From the NCBI GenBank assembly GCA_016795325.1, contig JAEUHY010000059.1:356424-420423 (forward strand): 64,000 nucleotides of DNA, given 5' to 3'. The stretch comes from Planctomycetota bacterium (GTDB lineage Bacteria; Planctomycetota; UBA1135; GCA-002686595). The position numbers and the translations under genes were made by a program. The notes under the pieces were generated by a model. That model searched no databases. It saw nothing but the letters and a program-made list of their open reading frames with translations, and was not told the origin of the DNA. Shown piece by piece: positions 34,731 to 44,497 of the stretch (position 1 is the first letter of the stretch; each line of letters opens with the position of its first letter).

Positions 34731-36371
34731 TCAGTGGTGGACGCCGGGCGCTTCGTGCCCGGTCATCTCGACCCACTTCTCGTAGTCGGAGTGGAACACC
34801 AGCGGCTTGCGGGCGCGGGTCTCACCGCCGCCCGACAGGTCGAGCACCTTGGTCGCCAAGCCCTTGAGGAAGGTGCGGTCGTGGCTGACGAACAGCATCG
34901 TTCCCTCGAACGTGGCGAGCGTCTTCACGAGCATCTGCTTGGTGACGAGGTCGAGGTGGTTGGTGGGCTCGTCGAGCACCAGGAAGTTCGGCGGATCGAA
35001 GAGCATCTGCGCCAACACCAGCCGCGAGCGCTCGCCGCCGGAGAGCACGCCGATGCGCTTGTCGATCTCGTCGCCGGGGAAGTCGAACGCGCCGAGCAAG
35101 CTGCGCTTGGAGGGCGTGGTCGCCGTCGGGAAGGCGCGGTCGATCTGCTCGTACACCGTGAGCGTCGGGTCGAGGATTTCGAGAGCTGACTGCGCGAAGT
35201 AGCCGAGCTTGAGGCTCGCCCCGAGCTTCACCGCGCCCGCGTCCGCCTGGATCACGCCCGCGACGAGCTTGAGCAGCGTCGTCTTGCCGGTTCCGTTCTG
35301 ACCCATCACGCACCAGCGTTCGCCGCGTTTGACCTCGAAGTCGAAGGCGTCGTAGAGCACCCGTTCGCCGTAGCGCTTCGACACGCTCTGCAGCGTCACG
35401 ACGTCGTTGCCCGACCGCGGCGGAGTGCGGAACTCGAACGCCACGACCTCGCGTTTGCGCGGCGGCTCGAGCTTCTCGATCTTGTCGAGCTTCTTGATGC
35501 GCGACTGCACCTGCGCAGCCTTGGCGACGTGCCGCTCGAAGCGCTCGATGAAACGCTCTTCCTTCTTGAGCATCGCCTGCTGGCGCGTGTACGCCGCCGC
35601 TTGTTCCCGCGCGCGGACCTCGCGCTCGCGGTCGTAGAAGTCGTAGTCGCCCGAGTAGCTGACCAGCTCGCCCTCGTCGATCTCGACGATGCGCGTGATC
35701 ACGCGGTTCATGAAGTCGCGGTCGTGGCAGGTCATGAGCACCGCCGATTCCGAGCCGCGCAGGAACTGCTCCAGCCACAGGATCGACTCGATGTCGAGGT
35801 GGTTGGTCGGTTCGTCGAGCAGCATCACATCCGGCTTGCCCAAGAGCACCTTGGCGATCGACACGCGCATGCGCCAACCGCCCGAGAGCGCGCCGACGTC
35901 GCCTTCGATCTGGCTGTCCTCGAAGCCCAGGCCGTGCAGGATCTCCCTCGCGCGCGCTTCGAGGTCGTAGCCGCCGAGCTGGCCGTACTCGCCCTGCACT
36001 TCGCCGAAGCGTGCGAGCGTCGCGTCGAGCTCGTCCATGCGCTCGGGGGCGCTCATGGCGCGCTCGAGCTCGATCAGCTCATGGTGCAGATCGCCCAGCC
36101 GACCGGCGCCGGCGATGGTCTCGTCGAGCACGCTGCGCCCGCTCATCTCGCCCGCGTCCTGGCGGAAGTAGCCGATCGTCACGCGTTTGGGCGCCAGCAC
36201 CTCGCCGTCGTCGGGTTTTTCTTCGCCGACGATCAGTCGGAACAAGGTGGTCTTCCCCGAGCCGTTGGGGCCGACCAGCCCGACCTTTTCACCGGGATTG
36301 AGCTGAAAACTCGCGTCGAGCAGCAGCGCTCGCCGGCCGTAGTGCTTGGCGACGTTCGTAAGGGCGATCAT
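34731..36371 (-). CDS. ABC-F family ATPase
   Basis: The 546-residue cytoplasmic protein has two ABC domains in one chain: Walker A GPNGSGKTT and GQNGTGKTT, signatures LSGGWRMR and LSGGERSR, Walker B followed by EPTNHLD (twice), and no membrane helices. Between them is a charged linker (REREVRAREQAAAYTRQQAM) typical of the P-site tRNA-interaction motif in ABC-F proteins. It belongs with the EttA/Uup/YbiT group acting on ribosomes; the subtype is uncertain. Both sites keep the catalytic Glu. Confidence 0.9.
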   Translation of the reverse strand: MIALTNVAKHYGRRALLLDASFQLNPGEKVGLVGPNGSGKTTLFRLIVGEEKPDDGEVLAPKRVTIGYFRQDAGEMSGRSVLDETIAGAGRLGDLHHELIELERAMSAPERMDELDATLARFGEVQGEYGQLGGYDLEARAREILHGLGFEDSQIEGDVGALSGGWRMRVSIAKVLLGKPDVMLLDEPTNHLDIESILWLEQFLRGSESAVLMTCHDRDFMNRVITRIVEIDEGELVSYSGDYDFYDREREVRAREQAAAYTRQQAMLKKEERFIERFERHVAKAAQVQSRIKKLDKIEKLEPPRKREVVAFEFRTPPRSGNDVVTLQSVSKRYGERVLYDAFDFEVKRGERWCVMGQNGTGKTTLLKLVAGVIQADAGAVKLGASLKLGYFAQSALEILDPTLTVYEQIDRAFPTATTPSKRSLLGAFDFPGDEIDKRIGVLSGGERSRLVLAQMLFDPPNFLVLDEPTNHLDLVTKQMLVKTLATFEGTMLFVSHDRTFLKGLATKVLDLSGGGETRARKPLVFHSDYEKWVEMTGHEAPGVHH

Positions 36372-36407
36372 GAAGCGCGCGAGTTTACTCTCGCGGCGCT
36401 CGCGCGC

Positions 36408-36852
36408 TCAGGCCTGGGGCCCGTACTTGCCTGCTTTGAGCCGCGTCAAGATTTCGACGTCGATCTGGTCCCCGGGACGCAGACTTCCGGACTTGAGCAG
36501 CAGCAGACCGTCGACGTCGACGTAGGGGATGGCCACGCCGGCGATCTCGTGGGTGCGCCGATGGGCGAGCAGATCCGCGTAGCGCAGTCCGCCCATTCGC
36601 ACGAACATCGATGGGGAAGTCCTCGACGAGTTGGATGGCGCCCTCCTCGTCGCTGAAGTCGCTCGGGCGCAGTTCTCGCGCGTAACCCTCCCCGAACTGC
36701 GCCAGGGTCGCCAGCAGGCGCTCGAGATTGTCCGGCGAGGCGTCGAGCAGGAGGTCAAGATGCTCCGTGGAGCGCGCGAAACCGTTGAGCGCGCAAGCCA
36801 CGCCGCCGACGACCAAAAAGCGCACGTCAGCGAGGACGAGGGCGACCAACAC
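36408..36852 (-). pseudogene. Frameshifted nucleotidyltransferase-like gene
   Basis: The 5' part encodes VRFLVVGGVACALNGFARST, the start of a DUF6036-type nucleotidyltransferase. The normal second motif DLDLL is altered to HLDLLLD. At about 36605 the frame shifts, and the matching C-terminal half (MGGLRYADLLAHRRTHEIAG, then DVDGLLLLKSG and the final DVEILTRLKAGKYG) continues in the next frame to the stop at 36408. The two halves join naturally, so this is one gene with a one-base change, either a real pseudogene or a sequencing error. Start is the GTG at 36850-36852. Confidence 0.6.
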
Positions 36853-37018
36853 TCTTTCGAACGGGCCGGGTTCGATTGCAGAAGTCGCGGCGCAGCTTCT
36901 CGGCGCGTTCGGGGTCGAGGTTGAGAGTGCGCCGGAACGCGTTGAGTTGCTCCAGTCGCCGCAGCGGGTGGAGGTGCGTCGGTCTGCCCACGCTCTTGCG
37001 CACGCCGAAGTCGTTCAC
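36827..37018 (-). CDS. Small basic protein upstream of the nucleotidyltransferase
   Basis: The 63-residue product is Arg-rich and has two copies of VRKSVGRP, one near each end, flanking a helical stretch (RRLEQLNAFRRTLNLDPERA). Its end overlaps the start of the nucleotidyltransferase by 26 bases, a spacing common for small partner genes of such transferases. GTG start. I do not recognise a family; it might be the partner of the transferase or a chance frame. Confidence 0.4.
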   Translation of the reverse strand: MNDFGVRKSVGRPTHLHPLRRLEQLNAFRRTLNLDPERAEKLRRDFCNRTRPVRKSVGRPRPR

Positions 37019-37193
37019 TGTTTCCGCCCCGGCGAGTGTCCTGTTTCCGAATTTTGTCGAATCTCTCGATGGCCTCGCCGCCCCTGGCGGCGTTGCTCCG
37101 GTTCGGCGACCTATTCAAGTCGCCTGGAATCCTCGCGCCTTGCCAGGAACGCCGATTCCAGCGACATCTTCAACGGACTTCAGAAACACGACA

Positions 37194-39485
37194 CTAGCGC
37201 GCGGGCCCGTTGAGCGCGACGCGGCGCAGGCGCAGCGCATTGCCGATCACGCTCACCGAGCTGAACGTCATCGCCGCGGCGGCCAGCGTCGGCGAGAGCA
37301 GGGCGCCGGTCAGTGGATAGAGCGCGCCGGCGGCGATCGGCAGGCACAGCGCGTTGTAGCCGAACGCGAGCCACAGGTTCTGGCGGATGTTCGCGAGCGT
37401 CGCACGCGAGAGTGCACGCGCGCGCGCCAGCGCGCGCAGATCGCCCTTCACGAGCGTGACCGCCGCGGCGTGTTTGGCGATGTCCGTTCCGCCGCCCATC
37501 GCGATGCCGACGTCGGCGAGCGCCAGCGCGGGCGCGTCGTTCACGCCGTCGCCAGCCATCGCGACGCGCCGGCCGCGCGCGCGCAGTTCGGCGACAACCT
37601 GCGCCTTGCGCTCGGGAGTGGCGTCGCCTTCGAAGCGTTCGATGCCGAGCGCGTGGGCGACGGCGGCCACCGCGGGCGTCCGGTCGCCGCTGAGCACCTG
37701 CAACTCGAGCCCGTCGGCCGCGAGTTCCGCGCGTGCCGCGCGTGCGCTCGCGCGCAGCGGGTCGGCGAGCACGAGCACGCCGCCCAGGCGGCCGTCGAGC
37801 GCGACGAACACGAGCGAGCCGTCGGCATGCTCCGCGGCCACACGGGCCGCCATGTCCTCGCTCCCTCGAACTCCGCGTTCGCTCAAGTGCGCCGCGTTCC
37901 CGACGAGAACCTCGCGACCCTGCACCAAGCCCCGCGCGCCGCGCCCGGCGCTGCTCTCGAAACGCTCGGCTGCGACCGGCCGCAGGCCGAGAGCTTCCGC
38001 GTGCGCGAGGATTGCGGCAGCGAGCGGATGCTCGCTTGCACGTTCGACGGCGGCCGCAGCCTCGACGATTTCGTGCACCGTGAACGGCTCTCGAGCGTGC
38101 ACGTCGACGACGCGCGGCCGACCCTCGGTGAGGGTGCCGGTTTTGTCCACCAAGAGCACGTCGACCTTCGCCAGGGCCTGCAGCGCCGCTGCGTCGCGGA
38201 AGAGCACGCCTTCGTGCGCCGCACGTGCCGTCGCGACGACGATCGACATCGGAGTCGCGAGCCCGAGCGCACACGGGCAGGCGATCACGAGCACGCTGAT
38301 CGCGGCGACGAGGCCGTGCGCGAGGCCGTCCTCCCCGCCCAGCAGCGTCCAGGCGACAGCGGCGCCGAGCGCGACGACGAGCACCGCGGGCGTGAACCAA
38401 GCGGCGACCTTGTCGACCTGGGCCTGCACGGGCGCGCGCGAGCGTTGGGCGCGCGCCACGAGTTCGACGATGCGCGAAAGTGTGGTCGCGCCGCCGACGC
38501 GCTCGGCCAGCAGGCGCAGCGAGCCGCTGACCAGCACGGTTCCCGCGGTAAGTGTGTCGCCCTGACGCTTGGGTTGCGCCAGCGGCTCCCCGGTCAGCAT
38601 CGCTTCGTCGACATTCGCTTCGCCGTCGAGCACGACTCCGTCGACGGGCACGCGCGCGCCGGGTTTGACGCGCAGCACGAAGCCCTCGCGCACCTGCGCG
38701 AGCGGCAACTCCCGCTCGTTGCCGAGCGGGTCGAGCACTAGCGCCGTCGGCGGTGCGAGGTCGAGCAACTCGCGCAGCGCCGCGCCCGTCTTGCGCCGCG
38801 CGGAGAGCTCGAGCACTTGCCCCAGCAGCGCGAGCGTCGTCACGAGCGCGGCGGATTCGAAGTACAGCTCGAGTCCGAGTTCGGGGGCGAGCAGCGCGGC
38901 CACGCTCGCACACCACGCCGCGCCGATGCCGAGCGCGAGCAGCGTGAACATGTTGGCCGAGCGCGCGCGCAGCGATGCGGCGGCGCGTTGCAGGATCGGC
39001 CAGCCGGCGCCGAACACGACGGGCGTCGCGAGCGCGGCCTGCAGGGCGCCGTTGAGCGGCTCGTCGAGCAGCGCGTGGTGCTCGCCGCCGACGAGCATTC
39101 CGCCCATGGCCACGATGGCTAGCGGTGCGCTCAGCGCGGCCGCGAACACGAGCCGTTGGCGCATGAGCCGGTGCTCGTGCTCGAACGGATCGCCTGCGAA
39201 CACGCCCTGCGGCTCGAGCGCCATGCCGCACTTGGGGCAATTCGCCGGACCGATCGAGCGCACGCCGTCGCACATGGGGCAGATGTGCACGGCGCTCGCC
39301 AGCGCCTCGTCGGGCGCCATGGCGGCGCGTTCACCGGCGAGGAAACGCTCGGGTTCCGCGCGGAAGCGCCGCAGGCACGACTCGGCGCAGAACAGGTACG
39401 TGACGCCCTTGTGCTCGTGGCGCAGCGGCGCGTCGGGCGCGACCGTCATCCCGCACACCGGATCGAGCGTGGGCGCGGAGTTCAT
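37194..39485 (-). CDS. Copper-translocating P-type ATPase (CopA-type)
   Basis: The 763-residue ATPase exports copper. Its N-terminus carries a YHS domain (DPVCGMTVAPDAPL) and a Cys-rich heavy-metal-binding domain (HICPMCDGV with NCPKCGMALEP) in place of an HMA domain. The core has a GEP variant of the TGES loop (LTGEPLAQ), CPC (ACPCALGLATPM), DKTGTLTEG, SEHPLA, and GDGVNDAPAL, with about eight membrane helices. This YHS/HMBD type is common for Cu(I) or Ag(I) export. It is divergent in function from the CcoI-type enzyme at 9084-11204. Confidence 0.9.
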   Translation of the reverse strand: MNSAPTLDPVCGMTVAPDAPLRHEHKGVTYLFCAESCLRRFRAEPERFLAGERAAMAPDEALASAVHICPMCDGVRSIGPANCPKCGMALEPQGVFAGDPFEHEHRLMRQRLVFAAALSAPLAIVAMGGMLVGGEHHALLDEPLNGALQAALATPVVFGAGWPILQRAAASLRARSANMFTLLALGIGAAWCASVAALLAPELGLELYFESAALVTTLALLGQVLELSARRKTGAALRELLDLAPPTALVLDPLGNERELPLAQVREGFVLRVKPGARVPVDGVVLDGEANVDEAMLTGEPLAQPKRQGDTLTAGTVLVSGSLRLLAERVGGATTLSRIVELVARAQRSRAPVQAQVDKVAAWFTPAVLVVALGAAVAWTLLGGEDGLAHGLVAAISVLVIACPCALGLATPMSIVVATARAAHEGVLFRDAAALQALAKVDVLLVDKTGTLTEGRPRVVDVHAREPFTVHEIVEAAAAVERASEHPLAAAILAHAEALGLRPVAAERFESSAGRGARGLVQGREVLVGNAAHLSERGVRGSEDMAARVAAEHADGSLVFVALDGRLGGVLVLADPLRASARAARAELAADGLELQVLSGDRTPAVAAVAHALGIERFEGDATPERKAQVVAELRARGRRVAMAGDGVNDAPALALADVGIAMGGGTDIAKHAAAVTLVKGDLRALARARALSRATLANIRQNLWLAFGYNALCLPIAAGALYPLTGALLSPTLAAAAMTFSSVSVIGNALRLRRVALNGPAR

Positions 39486-39519
39486 CGCAGCGCGATCGTA
39501 GTACGCGCCGCTCCGGTGC

Positions 39520-41070
39520 TCACGGTCCGAGCACGAACTCGACCGCCGCGCTCAGCAGCGTGCCCGACGCGCTCGTGTCGCGCAGCCAAGCCTGCGCTTG
39601 CACGAGCTGTCCTACCTGGAACGGCTGGCCGAGCGAGTTCGGGTGCAGCTGACGGTAGCGATTGAAGTCGAGCACGAACCGCCGATCGCAGCTGCCGATG
39701 CTGAGCGTCGTGCCGAGCGGCGTGCGTTGCACAGGCTGGCGCAAGCAGAGCCAACTCCCGGTTGCGGGCGTCGCCGCCCAGGGCGTCATCTGCCGGCCGC
39801 TGACGCTGTAGAGCACCAAGCCGGAAGTTGCTGGGGGCAAGCTGGTCACCGAGATCCGGAAGCCGTCCGACGCGCTCACGCTCGGCGCGCCGGTCACGCT
39901 CGTGAGCGGCACGCACGTGTAGGCCGTGAAGTGCCCCGGTGCGCAGTAGCCGCTGGCCTGGACGCCCGGCAGCGCGCGCAACGTCGAAAAACTCGGCAAC
40001 CAATCCGCCACCACGAGGTCGAGCAGGCCATCGCCGTCGAGGTCGCGCGCGAGCGCTTCCCTGGGGCTGACACCGCCGCGCGTGAAGTTCGTCGGCTCCG
40101 CGAAGGCGCCCTCGCCGCGCCCCAGGTGAATTCCGACGGCGGCAGCGTTCACCAACGCGAGAACGAGGTCGCTGTGCGTGTCGCCGTTCACGTCGGCGAC
40201 GTCCACGCTCCACGCCTGCGCGCCGGCTGGGAGCGTGAGCGGCGCGCCGAAGTTCCCGGCGCCGTCTCCGAGCAGGATCGAAGCGCTGCGCGAGGGAGCG
40301 CGGCCGTTCGCGGTCACGACGTCGAACGCTCCGTCGCCGTTGAAGTCGGCGAGCGCCACGTCGGTCGGGTGCTCGCCGAGCGCGAGCGTTTGCGGCGTCG
40401 CGAACTGTCCGTTGCCCGCGTTGAGCACGATCGAGAGCGACTGACCTTCTTGATTCGCGACGACGATGTCCGGCAGCGCGTCGCCATCGAGTCGGCCGAC
40501 GGCGAGCGCACGCGGGAAGGCGCCGACGTCGATCCACAGCGGCGCCGCGTACTGCAAGGGCCCGGTCGAGCGGAGGACGGCGATCTTGTTCGCAGAGAGG
40601 GCGCACACGGCCAGGTCGAGGTGAGCGTCGAGATCCAGGTCCGCGGCGGCGACGTGGAAGAGTTGTTCGCCGACCGGGACGCTCACCGGGCTCGCGAAGG
40701 CGGCGCCGCCCAGGCCCCGGTGGATGACGACCGTTCCGGCGCTCGTCGACGTGACCAGGTCGAGCACCCCGTCGCCGTCCATGTCCTGGGCGAGGATCGA
40801 CGTGGGACCAGCGGGCCCGGGGCTGGAGTTGCTGAGCACTGCGCCCAGCGCGAACTGTCCCGCTCCGTCGCCGAGGAAAGTCCACAGCGCCGACGCCCCG
40901 ACACTCGCCACCACGACGTCCAGGTCGCCGTCCGAGTCGAAATCGCCCGTCGCGAGCGCCTCGCTCGAACTCGTGCTGGGGATTGCCCAGCCCGTGGGCT
41001 CTGCGAATCCGACTGGCGTCTGAGCCGCGGCAGCCGTCGACAACACCACGAACACGAGCAGCTTTCTCAT
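39520..41070 (-). CDS. Secreted FG-GAP/VCBS repeat protein 1
   Basis: The 516-residue protein has a signal peptide (LLVFVVLSTAAAA) and about seven FG-GAP repeats of the form 'DxDxDGxxDLV' (GDFDSDGDLDVVVAS, DMDGDGVLDLVTS, DFNGDGAFDVVTA, DLDGDGLLDLVVA). These form a calcium-binding beta-propeller as in integrin alpha chains. After residue 370 is a Cys-containing C-terminal domain (GYCAPGHF, GAPSVSASDGF, SLGQPFQVGQLVQAQAWLRD) found also in the protein at 44498-46678. A cell-surface or secreted role is likely. Its start codon overlaps that of a longer frame on the other strand. Confidence 0.82.
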   Translation of the reverse strand: MRKLLVFVVLSTAAAAQTPVGFAEPTGWAIPSTSSSEALATGDFDSDGDLDVVVASVGASALWTFLGDGAGQFALGAVLSNSSPGPAGPTSILAQDMDGDGVLDLVTSTSAGTVVIHRGLGGAAFASPVSVPVGEQLFHVAAADLDLDAHLDLAVCALSANKIAVLRSTGPLQYAAPLWIDVGAFPRALAVGRLDGDALPDIVVANQEGQSLSIVLNAGNGQFATPQTLALGEHPTDVALADFNGDGAFDVVTANGRAPSRSASILLGDGAGNFGAPLTLPAGAQAWSVDVADVNGDTHSDLVLALVNAAAVGIHLGRGEGAFAEPTNFTRGGVSPREALARDLDGDGLLDLVVADWLPSFSTLRALPGVQASGYCAPGHFTAYTCVPLTSVTGAPSVSASDGFRISVTSLPPATSGLVLYSVSGRQMTPWAATPATGSWLCLRQPVQRTPLGTTLSIGSCDRRFVLDFNRYRQLHPNSLGQPFQVGQLVQAQAWLRDTSASGTLLSAAVEFVLGP

Positions 41071-41140
41071 GAGCGCTGATCCTCTCTCCGAGTCCACCGA
41101 GGATAGCCGCGCCGCGGCGTTACACTGCGCCGCTTCGACA

Positions 41141-43324
41141 ATGACGCTCCAAAGTGACGAACTCCCGGCCAGTGCGGCGCGCGCGGACCTGCTCGCCGGG
41201 CTGAACGACGCGCAACGCGAGGCCGTCACGCACGGCGACGGCCCCCTGCTGATCCTGGCGGGAGCTGGTTCGGGCAAGACGCGCGCGATCACGCGCCGCA
41301 TCGCGCACCTGGTGCTCGAGCGCGGCGTGCGCCCGCAAGAGGTGCTCGCGATCACCTTCACGAACAAGGCCGCGGGCGAGATGCGCGAGCGCGTCGACAG
41401 CCTCGCGGTGCCGCGCGGCGCGTGGGTTTCGACCTTTCACGCCATGTGCGCGCGCATCCTGCGGCGCGACATCGAGCACCTCGGCGCGTGGACGCGCGAC
41501 TTCACGATCTACGACACCGACGATCGCCAGAAGCTGATCCGCGAGCTGATCAAGTCGGCCGGTTACGACACGACCGCGTACCGTCCCGGCGACGTCGGCG
41601 CGTTCATCAGCGAACGCAAGAACCGCGGGGCAGGGGCGGAGCGCAGCGACGAGGACGGCTTCGTCGACGAGCTGTACGTGCGTGTGCACCGCGAGTACGA
41701 GGCCGCTCTGCAGCGCAACAACGCGCTCGACTTCGACGACCTGCTGCTCAAGGTGCTCACGCTGTTCGACCAGCATCCGGGCGTGCGCGACCAGTACGCG
41801 GACGCGTTCCGGCACCTGCTCGTCGACGAGTACCAGGACACCAACCGCGTTCAGTACCGTTTGCTGCGCCACCTGACGGCGCTGCGGCAGAACATCGCGG
41901 TGTGCGGCGATCCCGATCAGTCGATCTACGGCTGGCGCGGCGCGGACATTCGCAACATCCTCGACTTCGAGAAGGACTTCCCTGGCGCACGCGTGGTGCG
42001 GCTCGAGCAGAACTACCGCTCGACGCAGAACATCCTCGACGCGGCGCAGGCGGTGATCCGCAACAACACGCAGCGCAAGGAGAAGGGGCTGTTCTCGCAG
42101 CGTGGAGCTGGCGAGAAGCTCACGCTGGTCGAGTGCGCCGACGAGGACGACGAGGCGCGCGAGATCGCGCTGCGCATCCGCGCGCTGGCCGACGAAGGCC
42201 GCTCGCACGACGAGTTCGCCATCCTGTACCGCGCGAACTTCCTGCAGCGCGCGCTCGAGCGTGCGCTGCGCCTGACCTCGATTCCCTACCAGATCGTCGC
42301 GGGCACGGAGTTCTACCAGCGCAAGGAGATCAAGGACCTGCTCGCCTACTTGCGCCTGCTCGCCAACCCGGCGGACAACGAGGCCTGCGTGCGCGCGCTC
42401 GGTGCGCCGGCGCGCGGCGTCGGCGACAAATCGCTCGACGACTTGCGCGCGTGGGCCGCGGATCGGCGCGTGTCGCTCGTGCGCGCCTGCCAATCGGACG
42501 AGGCCCGCGGCCGCATCAAGGGCAAGGCCAAGGCGGCGCTGGTCGCGTTCGCGGGCTTGCTCGAACGTTTGTCCCTGTACGCCTCTGGCCCGGCTGAGGT
42601 CGCGCTGCTCGCCGTCGTCGAGGAAACCGCTTACTTCGAGCACCTCGCGCGCACCGCGGAGCGCGACGACGTCGACCGCGAACAGAACGTGCAGGAACTT
42701 CTCGCGCACGCCAGCGAGTACGACCGCGCCAACCCGCAGGGCGGCGTGCGCGGCTTCCTGCAGGACGTCGCTCTCGTGAGCGATACGGACGGACTCGAAG
42801 CGGGCGTGCCGAAGGTGGCCTTGATGACCTTGCACTCGGCCAAGGGCCTGGAGTTCCCCGTCGTGTTCGTCGCCGGCGTCGAAGAAGATCTCCTGCCGCA
42901 CGCGCGCGCGGTCGCGGGCTCCGCCGAAGGCATCGAAGAGGAGCGTCGGCTGTTCTACGTCGGCATGACGCGCGCGCAGGACCAACTCGTGCTCACGAGC
43001 GCGGTGTCGCGCAAGCTGTACGGCGGCGACGTGTTCCACCGGCCGTCGCGCTTCCTCGAGGAGATCCCGCGCACCCTGCTGCAGTCGGTGCAAGACGACG
43101 AAGAAGAGACGCTGGGTCAGTACGCGCCGGCTTCCGACGGCGCTTCGGCGCCGGCGCTGCGCGTCGGGGACGTGGTCGAGCACGACGCCTTCGGCCGCGG
43201 CCGGATCGAGCAATTGCTCGGGATGGGCCCGAACGCGCGTGCGTCGGTGCATTTCCAAGGCGCCGGGCTCAAGCAGCTCATGCTGGCCTACGCGCGACTG
43301 CGCAAGGTCTCGGGCGCGCGGTGA
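41141..43324 (+). CDS. UvrD/PcrA-type 3'-5' DNA helicase
   Basis: The 727-residue protein carries the superfamily 1A motifs in order: GLNDAQREAVTH (Q motif), AGAGSGKTRAITRRI (I), AITFTNKAAGEMRERV (Ia), DEYQDTN (II), GDPDQSIYGWRGAD (III), LEQNYRSTQNIL (IV), LMTLHSAKGLEFPVVFVAG (V) and EERRLFYVGMTRAQ (VI). The C-terminal tail ends in a Tudor-like fold (VGDVVEHDAFGRGRIEQLLG) as in PcrA, which binds RNA polymerase. The start at 41141 was taken since it puts the Q motif near the N-terminus; the frame begins at 41069. Confidence 0.92.
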   Translation: MTLQSDELPASAARADLLAGLNDAQREAVTHGDGPLLILAGAGSGKTRAITRRIAHLVLERGVRPQEVLAITFTNKAAGEMRERVDSLAVPRGAWVSTFHAMCARILRRDIEHLGAWTRDFTIYDTDDRQKLIRELIKSAGYDTTAYRPGDVGAFISERKNRGAGAERSDEDGFVDELYVRVHREYEAALQRNNALDFDDLLLKVLTLFDQHPGVRDQYADAFRHLLVDEYQDTNRVQYRLLRHLTALRQNIAVCGDPDQSIYGWRGADIRNILDFEKDFPGARVVRLEQNYRSTQNILDAAQAVIRNNTQRKEKGLFSQRGAGEKLTLVECADEDDEAREIALRIRALADEGRSHDEFAILYRANFLQRALERALRLTSIPYQIVAGTEFYQRKEIKDLLAYLRLLANPADNEACVRALGAPARGVGDKSLDDLRAWAADRRVSLVRACQSDEARGRIKGKAKAALVAFAGLLERLSLYASGPAEVALLAVVEETAYFEHLARTAERDDVDREQNVQELLAHASEYDRANPQGGVRGFLQDVALVSDTDGLEAGVPKVALMTLHSAKGLEFPVVFVAGVEEDLLPHARAVAGSAEGIEEERRLFYVGMTRAQDQLVLTSAVSRKLYGGDVFHRPSRFLEEIPRTLLQSVQDDEEETLGQYAPASDGASAPALRVGDVVEHDAFGRGRIEQLLGMGPNARASVHFQGAGLKQLMLAYARLRKVSGAR

Positions 43325-44235
43325 ACGCCAACGCGGGTGATTTCGAGGCGCGGCTGCGTGCGCTGCTCGACGAAGCGCGCGCCGCTGGCCAGTTCGAAGC
43401 GCTGCGGCCGCTGCTCGACGAGGCGCTGGCCGGACCGGGACCCGTGGCGGCGGCGGACGCCACCGGACCGATCCCCATGCGCTTTGGAATGGTGGGGAAC
43501 TCACCCGCGCTACGCGCGGTGTACGCGTTGCTCGAGAAGGTCGCGCAGAGCGAGGTCTCCGTGCTCGTGCACGGCGAAACGGGCACGGGCAAGGAACTCG
43601 TCGCCAAGGCCCTTCACGAGTACGGCCCGCGCAAGGGCAAGCCGTTCCTCGCCGAGAACTGTGCGGCCGTGCCGGCGGACCTGCTCGAGAGCGAGCTCTT
43701 CGGGCACAAGAAGGGTTCGTTCACGGGCGCGATCGCCGATCGCGCGGGCCACTTCGTGGCGGCCGACAAGGGGACGGTGTTCCTCGACGAGATCGGCGAC
43801 ATGCCGCTCTCGATGCAGCCCAAGTTGCTGCGGGTGCTGCAGGAAGGCGAGGTGCGCCCCGTCGGTTCGAACAAGACCGTAAAGGTCGACGTGCGCATCG
43901 TGGCGGCGACCAACAAGGACCTGCGGGCGATGGTCAAGGCTGGGAGCTTCCGCGAGGACCTCTACTTCCGCCTCAACGTCGTCACGCTCGTCCTGCCGCC
44001 GCTGCGCGAGCGCGCCGGGGACGTGCGGCACCTCGTGCGCTTCTTCCTGGAGCGTCTCTCGGCCGAGATGGGCCGCAAGGCGGAGCTCACCGAGGCTGCG
44101 CTGGCGAAACTCGAGGCTTGGCGCTGGCCCGGCAACGTGCGCGAACTCGAAAACGAGATGCGCCGCGCCGTGGCGCTCTCCAGCGGCGTCATCGACGTCG
44201 CGGACCTCTCGCCGCACGTGCGAGCCAGCAGTTGA
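43321..44235 (+). CDS. Sigma-54 activator AAA+ core without receiver or DNA-binding domain
   Basis: The 304-residue protein begins with a helical stretch (about 8-40) then an EBP-type AAA+ domain: GETGTGKE (Walker A), ESELFGHKKGSFTGAIADR where GAFTGA reads GSFTGA, TVFLDEIGDMPLSMQ (Walker B), and ATNKDLRAMV with REDLYFRLNVV (sensor and arginine finger region). It stops after WPGNVRELENEM and lacks the Fis-type HTH. No receiver domain precedes it. GTG start overlaps the uvrD stop (GTGA). Such short forms are known for activators that work from solution. Confidence 0.82.
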   Translation: MNANAGDFEARLRALLDEARAAGQFEALRPLLDEALAGPGPVAAADATGPIPMRFGMVGNSPALRAVYALLEKVAQSEVSVLVHGETGTGKELVAKALHEYGPRKGKPFLAENCAAVPADLLESELFGHKKGSFTGAIADRAGHFVAADKGTVFLDEIGDMPLSMQPKLLRVLQEGEVRPVGSNKTVKVDVRIVAATNKDLRAMVKAGSFREDLYFRLNVVTLVLPPLRERAGDVRHLVRFFLERLSAEMGRKAELTEAALAKLEAWRWPGNVRELENEMRRAVALSSGVIDVADLSPHVRASS

Positions 44236-44497
44236 GCCGCCGGCGCGCGGCCATGCCGGCGCCGCGTGCGGACGAATTTGCGGTTCAAGCGACCGCTGGA
44301 CGGCGCGGGGCGGAAATTCACACGCCTGCGCACACTTCCCTGTTCACGCCGCAGGGATCCTCGGCGAAACTCGAAGCGTCCAAGCTACTACTGCGCGGAC
44401 CCCAGGCCGTCGCTGTCTGCCGCCGCACGTCGCGGTGGGGACCGGCGTGTTCACCGGGGCAGGTTCCACCCGACGCAGTCAGCGGAGTCAAGCATCT

